From Acidobacteriota bacterium (GTDB taxonomy: Bacteria; Acidobacteriota; Vicinamibacteria; Vicinamibacterales; 2-12-FULL-66-21), in the NCBI GenBank assembly GCA_013817065.1, contig JACDDJ010000300.1, positions 1-6,146 on the forward strand: a stretch of DNA of 6,146 nt. The letters run 5' to 3'. This document shows, one piece after another, positions 1 to 5,172 of the stretch. A program made the position numbers and the translations under genes. The notes beneath the pieces were generated by a model. The model did not search any database. It was given only the letters and a program-made list of their open reading frames with translations, and was not told where the DNA came from. The number at the start of each line of letters is the position of its first letter. The first letter of the stretch is position 1.

Positions 1-43
1 AAAGCTGGAGCAACTGACTGAAGATGCTGCAGAATCTCGTCAT
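1..43 (-). CDS. IS4-family transposase (DUF4372-type N-terminus), 3' part beyond the left edge
   Basis: Reading leftwards from the ATG at 43, the frame gives MTRFCSIFSQLLQL and is still open at base 1. From memory of the family, this 'RF.SIFSQLLQLFPR' opening is typical of IS4-family transposases that begin with a DUF4372 domain; these cut and rejoin their own element through a DDE RNase H-like core, which here would lie outside the window. The frame stays open upstream to in-frame ATGs at 91, 94 and 97, but the ATG at 43 matches the usual protein start. A GAGG lies about 10 bases upstream of it, which is a loose fit for a ribosome binding site. Only 14 codons are visible, so the family call rests on a short match. 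Whether the gene is intact cannot be judged. The sequence between here and about 150 would be the element's upstream end. Confidence 0.55.
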   Translation of the reverse strand, partial: MTRFCSIFSQLLQL

Positions 44-148
44 AGGGGTTGGGCCTCGGTCTGAGATGGTGAAGTGTGGAAACTGCGCCATCATCATACG
101 CGGGTGCTCAACCCCTTTCGCGTTCATGCGCGACCGCGATCGCGCCGG
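44..148. mobile_element. Probable upstream end of the left-edge IS4-type element
   Basis: This short stretch separates the putative transposase start at 43 from the stop codon of the MBL protein at 149-151. It holds no other convincing gene. A leader of roughly 100 bases between a transposase start and the element tip is normal for such elements, so the tip should lie near 140-180. That range includes the unusually AT-rich last codons of the MBL gene. I do not recognise the terminal inverted repeat with certainty, and the other end is outside the window, so no target duplication can be seen. Confidence 0.35.
128..145 (-). terminator. Possible hairpin just after the MBL gene stop
   Basis: GCGCGA at 128-133 and TCGCGC at 140-145 form a perfect 6-bp stem with a 6-base loop, immediately after the leftward-reading stop codon at 151-149. 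No U-run follows on the minus strand, so it is at best a weak intrinsic terminator. It could equally be part of the insertion-sequence end or a chance GC palindrome; the core contains GCGATCGC. Confidence 0.2.
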
Positions 149-2353
149 CTAATTTGGACAAGAGTGATTATTGATAGTGAAATACCGACTGCCTATGCCC
201 TGTCCCCCGCCCCGATTGTCGTAGACGACCCAGGAGATCGTGTGGACACCATTGGCAAGCGTTCGCGTGTCGAAGTCGACGTATCCAACTGCCGCGTTCG
301 TGTTCGCGTAGCCGGGAAAGACGGCCGCGATGTCTGCTCTGTTCAGTCCGTAAAACGGCCGACCCACGAACACGTTGTCGATATACACGCCGATGGTCGA
401 TCCGTCGAACGGGATCATCCCCGGGGAAGGCGTGAGTGCCCAGCCCCAATTACGGATCACACCAGAGACCGTCTCGCCCTGCGTGGGGGTGTCGATGGTG
501 CCGAACGGCAGGAGGCTGGAGCCGTTGTTGGCGATGATGGTTTTCTGTCCGAGAGGGACCGCGATACCCGCGTCGTCGGTCGCGATTGCGTGCAGTGTGA
601 ACGTGCCGTTCCCGCCGTTTGGCAGGAAGTTCGACAACAGCATATAGCCCCATCCTGCCGCCTGATTCTGAGGGTAAGTCGGGTATGCGCCTGCAATGTC
701 AGGCCTCGCGCCCGGCACGAATGTCGCTGGGCCGATGTAGACAAGGCCGTTCGGCTGTGTCGGCTCTCCCGCCATTGGACTGCGGTAGATCGTGACACCT
801 GCCACGCTGGAGTTGTCCAAGGCCCAACCCGTCACGGCTACTTCCCCAGCAACGACCTGGCCGTTGCTCGGGGTGTCGAACACACCAAAGGGCGGCGCGG
901 GCGGCAGAGGGTCGGCTGATCCCCAAGTCGAATACGTGTCGGTGGTCCCGCCGTATCGCACGGTAAACCGCGTTGCGCCTGCTGCCACTTCCACAACGAT
1001 GTTGTTGCCGATAAAGTCCCAGCCCGCTGCGGGAGACGCGCCATTCCCCATCGAAGTCCAGTAGGTGCGGGTGTTCGCGTTGCGCAGCCGGCTTAGCGCT
1101 TCGATCGTCGGATGGCCATAAGAGTTCGAGGCTCCCACTGAGAGCACGCTCGCCTTCGGCGTGGTGGTGCTCATCCAGGCCGAGTTGGAGCTGTAGCGGC
1201 TCCCATGATGATGGACCTTGTAAACTTCCACCTTCCCCACCAGCTGCGCCACTGACGATTCGATGTCGGCGTATGTCTCTGCCGACACATGTGTCGGTAC
1301 CTCACTGGCCTGCACCCCCTCGTAGCTGAAGTTGCTGCTGCACAGGATGCCAGGGCACACCCAACATGCGACGCCCCCGTTACTGGAACATGTGCCAGAG
1401 CGGTTTTGCGAGGACGACCATTGCCCGTTGTTGCACCGAGCCGTCGCGCCGCTCGGCGGAGTTGGTGACGCTGGGCAGGCGTCTGAGGGAGGAGGCGGGG
1501 GCGTCACTACCGATCCCGCTTGGTTGACCGAGACCGCCTTACCTGCGACCGTCACGCTGCCGCTACGTGCGGTGGAACCGTTGCTCGCCGCCATCAACGT
1601 GGCGGTGCCGCTCCCGACCCGTCCCCCGCTTATGGAGAGCCAGGCGGCGTTTGTCGATGTGGACCACGCGCAGTTTGCTGCCGTCGTGACGCTCACAGTG
1701 GTGCTGCCCCCGCCCGACCCGGGTGAATAGCTGGTCGGTGACACCGAGTAGCTACACGGCGTGCCCGGATCTGGATCGATGGTGCCGCTCCCAGAGCCAC
1801 TGAGGTCCCCACCAATGACGGCATCGAAGGCACCGAAACGAACGACCGAGACAAGAGAGAGATCATTCTCGTCGGTAGTGGCCGCCCCGTTGCCGTTGAG
1901 GGCCGCAAAGGTGATCGTCACGGGCGCACTGCTGCTCGCATCGAGAGTCAGCACTTGCCCCTTTTGCGCCATCACACGCTTTGCGCCGACCGCGTTCACA
2001 TAGCTGGTGTATGTCTGTGTGGCATAGCTGCCGCCCCTGTCAAAGGCGAACTTCTGTAGCGGGAACATCCCCAGCATCGTGCCGGTGCAGCCGATGTGAT
2101 CGGAGTGGTAGTGGGAGGCGACGTGGTAGTCGATCTTGCTGATTCCGAGGGACTGGAGGTATGCCAGGGGCACACCGCATTGGTTCAGCACGCCATTATC
2201 GAAGAGGACGACCTCGCCTTGCGGCGAGATGAGGACCGCCCCATCCCCCTGCCCAACATCCATGAAATGGATCTGCAACTTCCCGTTGCTTTGAGTAGCA
2301 GCGGGCGCAGTGATGGCGAGCAACAGCGCGACGACGGAGAGCAACCGGCGCAT
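149..2353 (-). CDS. Secreted ComEC-like metallo-beta-lactamase-fold protein with inserted BACON and DUF3761-like domains
   Basis: The 734-residue protein starts with a Sec signal peptide (MRRLLSVVALLLAITAPAA, about 1-22), so it acts outside the cytoplasm. Residues 25-185 are the first half of an MBL fold: HFMDVGQGD at 29-37, the metal motif H81-Y-H83-S-D85-H86, an END..L region near 162-166, and the GD motif ending at D183. The second half is at about 360-475, with HHHGS at 381-385 and SYGHP at 411-415, the signatures of the ComEC/Rec2 C-terminal domain. Between the halves lie a BACON domain (about 200-280), a proline linker (285-289) and a Cys/Gly module resembling DUF3761 (about 303-335, C307, C322, C330, C333, C338). 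Two tandem Ig-like repeats follow (about 489-610 and 617-729). Known ComEC-type domains hydrolyse phosphodiesters, so a secreted nuclease or related hydrolase is possible, but the substrate is unknown. The ATG at 2353 has a GAGG 5 bases upstream. The last codons may derive from the adjoining insertion sequence. Confidence 0.9.
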   Translation of the reverse strand: MRRLLSVVALLLAITAPAATQSNGKLQIHFMDVGQGDGAVLISPQGEVVLFDNGVLNQCGVPLAYLQSLGISKIDYHVASHYHSDHIGCTGTMLGMFPLQKFAFDRGGSYATQTYTSYVNAVGAKRVMAQKGQVLTLDASSSAPVTITFAALNGNGAATTDENDLSLVSVVRFGAFDAVIGGDLSGSGSGTIDPDPGTPCSYSVSPTSYSPGSGGGSTTVSVTTAANCAWSTSTNAAWLSISGGRVGSGTATLMAASNGSTARSGSVTVAGKAVSVNQAGSVVTPPPPPSDACPASPTPPSGATARCNNGQWSSSQNRSGTCSSNGGVACWVCPGILCSSNFSYEGVQASEVPTHVSAETYADIESSVAQLVGKVEVYKVHHHGSRYSSNSAWMSTTTPKASVLSVGASNSYGHPTIEALSRLRNANTRTYWTSMGNGASPAAGWDFIGNNIVVEVAAGATRFTVRYGGTTDTYSTWGSADPLPPAPPFGVFDTPSNGQVVAGEVAVTGWALDNSSVAGVTIYRSPMAGEPTQPNGLVYIGPATFVPGARPDIAGAYPTYPQNQAAGWGYMLLSNFLPNGGNGTFTLHAIATDDAGIAVPLGQKTIIANNGSSLLPFGTIDTPTQGETVSGVIRNWGWALTPSPGMIPFDGSTIGVYIDNVFVGRPFYGLNRADIAAVFPGYANTNAAVGYVDFDTRTLANGVHTISWVVYDNRGGGQGIGSRYFTINNHSCPN

Positions 2354-2358
2354 TCAGA

Positions 2359-2362
2359 CCTC
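2359..2362 (-). promoter_or_regulatory. Ribosome binding site of the MBL-fold gene
   Basis: On the minus strand GAGG (complement of 2359-2362) lies 5 bases before the ATG at 2353. It sits directly in front of the signal peptide and supports this start. Confidence 0.6.
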
Positions 2363-2498
2363 GGAACGATGTGCACGAGGCGTTACAAGCGCAGCAAGGG
2401 TGTCCGGCTGCGGATCGAGACTCGTGTTCGGGGGGAGGTCAGATTGTATGCGGACGTGCGCATTCCGGCCATAGTCCGTCGATAACGTTTTTCTATAT

Positions 2499-2526
2499 CG
2501 GCTGGGTATACGCGCAGACCCAGCCG
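2499..2526. repeat. Perfect 9-bp inverted repeat (hairpin or operator candidate)
   Basis: CGGCTGGGT at 2499-2507 is repeated in perfect inverse as ACCCAGCCG at 2518-2526, around a 10-base centre. It lies about 146 bases upstream of the MBL start and about 150 bases after the lipoprotein stop. As RNA it would be a stable hairpin, but no U-run follows on either strand, so it is not a classical intrinsic terminator. On the minus strand it is followed by an AT-rich stretch (2481-2498), so it may also be a protein-binding site at a promoter. A second short inverted sequence, CCGTT..AACGG (2524-2535), overlaps its right arm. Confidence 0.5.
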
Positions 2527-2644
2527 TTCCAACGGCGCGGCGGAGACGGGAATGGAAACGGTGCGATCTCTACAATTCGCCCGCGCTTTGCGAGAGTCGC
2601 CGTGCACTGCATTGGCAGCACGTTCTGGGCACCGGAAGAAGCCC

Positions 2645-2669
2645 ATCCGCGGAAACTGCGTTCGCGGAT
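2645..2669 (-). terminator. Weak terminator-like hairpin after the lipoprotein gene
   Basis: ATCCGCG (2645-2651) and CGCGGAT (2663-2669) form a perfect 7-bp stem with an 11-base loop, starting about 10 bases after the lipoprotein stop on the minus strand. The position fits transcript ending, but the following minus-strand bases have only a short mixed pyrimidine run and no U-tract. Confidence 0.3.
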
Positions 2670-2679
2670 TTCAGTCGGC

Positions 2680-3129
2680 CTACTTGTCCCCGGCCTGCAA
2701 AAACGACGCTGACAGGCCCGCGGCATCGGGGAATGTGAGTTTCACGCCCGGAACGTGTGACCTCGCCATGTGATCCAAGATCCTCATCTCCGGCACGCCA
2801 GTCTGCTTGCGAAGGGCCACCAACGCGCTCCCGGCGCGTCCGTAAATCTCATTCGTCGCGGGCAGCCCTCCGTAAAGGGCGAAATTGCGGTCCATCTGGC
2901 GCTTGATCTCACCCACTGGCGGCTCACCCACAAAGGCGCGGTGTGCTAACTGCAAATTATCGCGCTCTGTCTGTGCTTCTGCACGCTGCGCGACGGCAGC
3001 CTGTTGCGAGGTCCCACTGTTGTTGTTCGGAGAGCCACACCCAGCGAAGCATAGGAACACCGGCACAAGCGCCGTCGCGAATGCGCGGGCGCGGAAGTTC
3101 AGGTCCGCAGAGGACAACACGATAGGCAT
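2680..3129 (-). CDS. Small hypothetical lipoprotein
   Basis: From the ATG at 3129 the protein is 149 residues. The first 30 look like a lipoprotein signal peptide: two arginines (R13, R15), a hydrophobic stretch (16-29) and FAG-C31 as the lipobox, with Phe instead of the usual Leu at -3. A Ser/Asn/Gly linker (NNNSGTS, about 35-41) follows, as in surface-anchored lipoproteins. The rest (about 45-149) is mostly charged and probably helical; it has no cysteine or motif that I recognise, so no function is offered. An in-frame GTG at 3150 would add seven residues (MIGYVQQ); it overlaps the stop of the transposase remnant upstream. Neither start has a clear ribosome site, and I prefer the ATG because it gives a normal n-region. 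The protein is probably attached to the outer membrane if the host is Gram-negative. Confidence 0.7.
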   Translation of the reverse strand: MPIVLSSADLNFRARAFATALVPVFLCFAGCGSPNNNSGTSQQAAVAQRAEAQTERDNLQLAHRAFVGEPPVGEIKRQMDRNFALYGGLPATNEIYGRAGSALVALRKQTGVPEMRILDHMARSHVPGVKLTFPDAAGLSASFLQAGDK

Positions 3130-3170
3130 CTGTTGAACATATCCGATCACGCTGCCGAGTGCAGTCGGAT

Positions 3171-3412
3171 GGTGGAAATGTGCTTCTTATTGGGTGAGCC
3201 GCTGATCTCTTCAACCTTCGTTCCGAGGCACACGGCAGGGCTGTAGCGCGTCTCGTTCCCGGGGTCAGCGCCGTAGATCTTCTGCAGGACGGCGTAATCT
3301 ACATCGCCTCCAAATGCTTCCTCGACGGCCACCAGGTACGGCCTGTGACCGTCACTGGGAGCTGAATGCGCGTGCTGATCCTGTCCCGCACGTCGTTCAT
3401 GAACGCGAGAGC
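3171..3412 (-). pseudogene. IS1-family transposase remnant, frameshifted and truncated at both ends
   Basis: On the minus strand, codons from 3412 read ALAFMNDVRDRISTRIQL, then the match jumps one frame near 3359-3361 and continues SDGHRPYLVAVEEAFGGDVDYAVL, then KIYGADPGNETRYSPA.CLGTKVEEISGSP.KKHIST, ending at 3171. From memory of the family, these are the internal blocks of IS1-like DDE transposases (FM.DL..R..NR.QLT.DGH..YL..VE.AFG.DVDY; then RYSPAECIG; then HISTSYVERQNL). The conserved SYVERQNL block that should follow HIST is missing. Here the frame runs into IRLHSAA and a stop at 3147. About 80 of the roughly 230-250 residues usual for the family remain, with both ends lost. A one-base loss (for example one A in 'ctc-ccagtgac') would explain the frame change. 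It cannot encode an active enzyme. Confidence 0.8.
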
Positions 3413-3454
3413 ACGGATATGGGCGGCTGGAATTTTGTGTAGGATGCTGGGAAC

Positions 3455-3459
3455 GGAGG
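3455..3459 (+). promoter_or_regulatory. Ribosome binding site that fixes the start of the small exported protein
   Basis: GGAGG lies 5 bases before the ATG at 3465. It decides for this ATG over the upstream in-frame ATG at 3366, which would run through the antisense transposase remnant and put 33 extra residues in front of the signal peptide. Confidence 0.75.
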
Positions 3460-3464
3460 AACAA

Positions 3465-3839
3465 ATGCGCTGCCTTCACTCGATCGTCCTTGTTGTCTCC
3501 CTTGCCGTGGTCGCCTCATCAGCTGCTGCGCCGGCCGCACAACAGACCGGCGCCGTCGCGTCCAAAATCGCGGAGAAGGCGTTCGCGGAAAGCGTCAGAG
3601 CGCGTGTGGACGCTCGCCGCGCCGAGTGTATGAGCGCGATTGGAAACCTAACGTTCTGTCACTGCATTGCAGGCGATCTTCCGCTGGACGTTAATTTTCT
3701 TAGGTATATCGAGGTCACAACAGGCGTCGTGAATCAGGCCTATTCTGACCAGCTATCGCCGGACGACAAGAGCACTGCGCGACGAATCCTATCGACGCGT
3801 GATCGGTGCGTTGCGACAGCATTCGGGGCGCCGAAGTAG
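3465..3839 (+). CDS. Small exported cysteine-containing hypothetical protein
   Basis: The 124-residue product begins with a clear Sec signal peptide (MRCLHSIVLVVSLAVVASSAAAPA, likely cut near A22-A25), leaving about 100 residues outside the cytoplasm. The mature part has exactly four cysteines: C55, the pair C65-H-C67 and C115, which suggests two disulfides or a metal site. The core around 52-86 (AECMSAIGNLTFCHC, then LPLDVNFLRYIEV) looks like a compact conserved motif, but I cannot name the family. It is the only rightward gene here, is convergent with the secretion ATPase gene, and starts about 50 bases from the edge of the transposase remnant, where its promoter should be. I see no good promoter boxes; TAGGAT at 3440 is a weak -10 candidate. 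Its function is unknown. Confidence 0.75.
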   Translation: MRCLHSIVLVVSLAVVASSAAAPAAQQTGAVASKIAEKAFAESVRARVDARRAECMSAIGNLTFCHCIAGDLPLDVNFLRYIEVTTGVVNQAYSDQLSPDDKSTARRILSTRDRCVATAFGAPK

Positions 3840-3862
3840 AGAGCGCAATCTGCGCACCTCTC
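3839..3862 (+). terminator. Possible hairpin at the end of the small exported protein gene
   Basis: GCGCA (3843-3847) and TGCGC (3851-3855) form a perfect 5-bp stem with a 3-base loop. Flanking GAGA (3839-3842) and TCTC (3859-3862) can extend it across a 3-base bulge. It begins at the stop codon and lacks a U-tract, so it is only a weak terminator candidate between convergent genes. Confidence 0.3.
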
Positions 3863-4221
3863 ACTCAACCGAACTGCGACACTACCGTCCCGTTGCGACA
3901 GTTCGTAATCAGCAGGTCCCGTGTGTGGAGACTGTTCTCTTCGGGAAGGCATCCAGAGGCCTGAAGCGCCATCGACAAATGCAAATCGCCACGGCGCGTA
4001 GGCGGTGTCAAGGGCGGCGCAGCCGCCGAGTGCACCGAGGGCACCCTTGATGCCGCCGAGCACCGTGCCATCATGCTGGGTGGCGGTGGCGCTCACAACT
4101 CGCAGCGAGTCGCCGAATGGAACTCGGAGTATCGCGTTGTGCCTGGTCAACCTGCTCTTGACGCGGACTGAAAAGCGCGGATGCAGTGGTGGTCACTAAC
4201 GCAACCTCACTGTGGATAGCC
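3840..4221. other. Gap between convergent genes; no convincing gene
   Basis: This stretch lies between the stop of the small exported protein and the stop of the VirB11-type ATPase. The longest minus-strand frame (TTG at 4150 to 3740) has a Gly/Ala-rich stretch (GTVLGGIKGALGALGG), but it has no good ribosome site, uses a rare start, and its last third runs antisense through the exported-protein gene. A second minus frame (4074-3865) and plus frames are also open but match nothing I know. It may be decayed coding DNA, and transcription of the secretion operon should end here. I see no clear U-tract terminator. Confidence 0.4.
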
Positions 4222-5172
4222 TCATTTTTGTACCAAGTCCATCACGTACTTGTCGAGGTGCGCGTCATAACGCTCGATTCGCACGAACTCCTTCACCACC
4301 CGACGGCCGTGTAATCGCTCGAGGTGGAGCACGAAATGAATCGAGTCGCCGATCTGCTGACGAACGGCTGCGTATGGCAGCTCGATGCCACTTTGAACGA
4401 CGCAGGACGCCAGCCGCGCGAGCGCCTGCTGGGCCGAGTTTGCGTGTATGGTCGACAACGTGCCGCCGTGGCCCGTGTTCAGCGCCTGAACCAGATCAAA
4501 GGCCTCCCCACCCCGCACCTCACCGAGCACCACGCGATCCGGGCGGTGCCGGAGGGTGGCTTTGAGAAGATCCCGGATTGACACGGCTGGGAGATCGGCC
4601 TGCGCGCGGCGCGCCTCGAAGCGGACGAGATTCGGTTTGTCGATCTGGAGTTCGGCGGTGTCCTCGATGATCACGATACGTTCGGTGTCAGGGATGAAGG
4701 CGCTGAGTGCATTGAGGAGCGTGGTCTTGCCGGTGCTGGTCCCGCCACTGATCAAGATGTTCTGACGGCCGCCGATGATCGCGCGCAACTGAAGGAGCAG
4801 TTCCTGCGTCAACGTCCCGATCCGCACCAGTTCCTCCCCCGTGAAGAAGTGCGTCTGGAACTTGCGAATGGTCAGCGTCGTCCCGCCGACGCTGCACGGT
4901 GGAAACACGGCGGCCACGCGCGAACCATCCGGCAGGCGCGAGTCGAGGATCGGACGCTCTTCGGAGACATCCTCGCCGAGCGCACGCGCGATGTTCTTCA
5001 CGGCGACTTTGAGGTTGCGCTCGTCGAGCACGATGCCAGGCACCTCCTCGAGTCGGCCCTGACGCTCGATGAAGACACGACGCGAGGCGTTCACCATGAC
5101 CTCCGCCACGTCAGGGTCTTGGATCAGATGCGCGATCGGCCGGAGGAATGGAAGAATGACGTCAAAACTCAT
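4222..5172 (-). CDS. virB11: VirB11/TrbB-type type IV secretion ATPase
   Basis: The 316-residue protein is full length for the VirB11/TrbB branch of the type II/IV secretion ATPases. These form hexameric rings on the inner face of the inner membrane and use ATP to drive assembly and substrate handling of a type IV secretion channel. The N-terminal domain (about 1-120) carries the typical VMVN...RVFIE.QG segment at 25-39. The C-terminal RecA-like domain shows Walker A GGTSTGKTT (143-151, K149), the Asp box IIEDTAEL (168-175), an Arg-rich RFEARR (184-189), Walker B VVLGEVRGGEAFD (214-226) and the His box TGHGGTLSTIHANS (233-246). All key residues are present, so it should be active. Its ATG overlaps the stop of the coupling-protein gene by one base. 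The length and the coupling-protein neighbour fit conjugative VirB11/TrbB better than CpaF of pilus systems, but the exact subtype cannot be fixed here. Confidence 0.93.
   Translation of the reverse strand: MSFDVILPFLRPIAHLIQDPDVAEVMVNASRRVFIERQGRLEEVPGIVLDERNLKVAVKNIARALGEDVSEERPILDSRLPDGSRVAAVFPPCSVGGTTLTIRKFQTHFFTGEELVRIGTLTQELLLQLRAIIGGRQNILISGGTSTGKTTLLNALSAFIPDTERIVIIEDTAELQIDKPNLVRFEARRAQADLPAVSIRDLLKATLRHRPDRVVLGEVRGGEAFDLVQALNTGHGGTLSTIHANSAQQALARLASCVVQSGIELPYAAVRQQIGDSIHFVLHLERLHGRRVVKEFVRIERYDAHLDKYVMDLVQK

Larger units (their letters stand above)
2354..2679. other. Intergenic region between the lipoprotein and the MBL gene
   Basis: No convincing gene lies here. Both strands carry open frames of about 87-113 codons, but they are Arg-rich, lack good ribosome sites and resemble no family I know; such frames are common by chance in GC-rich DNA. 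The region should hold the promoter for the leftward MBL gene. A TACAAT (complement of 2443-2448) is a possible -10 box, but I see no good -35 partner. It also contains a perfect 9-bp inverted repeat at 2499-2526, a short AT-rich block next to it (about 2481-2498), and a smaller hairpin at 2645-2669 just after the lipoprotein stop. Confidence 0.5.

Noticed and set aside
74..919. Long plus-strand open frame of 281 codons
   Set aside because: It lies antisense to the MBL protein's well-supported repeat region, is very rich in Arg, Val and His as GC-rich shadow frames are, and has no ribosome site or recognisable motif.
2371..2712. Plus- and minus-strand frames of about 90-110 codons in the gap between the lipoprotein and the MBL gene
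   Set aside because: Their composition is Arg-rich, they have no ribosome site or signal or family motif, and they overlap hairpins and the ends of real genes.
3366..3464. 33-residue N-terminal extension of the exported protein from the ATG at 3366
   Set aside because: It reads antisense through the IS1 fossil, would bury the signal peptide inside the chain, and lacks a ribosome site, whereas the ATG at 3465 has GGAGG at the right distance.
3147..3479. Minus-strand 110-codon frame as an independent gene
   Set aside because: Its second half matches a transposase interior and its first half is out-of-frame sequence, so it is part of the frameshifted fossil and not a gene.
3809..3901. 11-base direct repeat CGTTGCGACAG at 3809-3819 and 3891-3901
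   Set aside because: Several matches of this length are expected by chance in 6 kb, and no element lies between the copies.
4211..4219. DnaA-box-like sequence (complement reads CTATCCACA)
   Set aside because: It is a single site with one mismatch to the consensus, with no cluster of boxes, AT-rich unwinding region or replication gene nearby.
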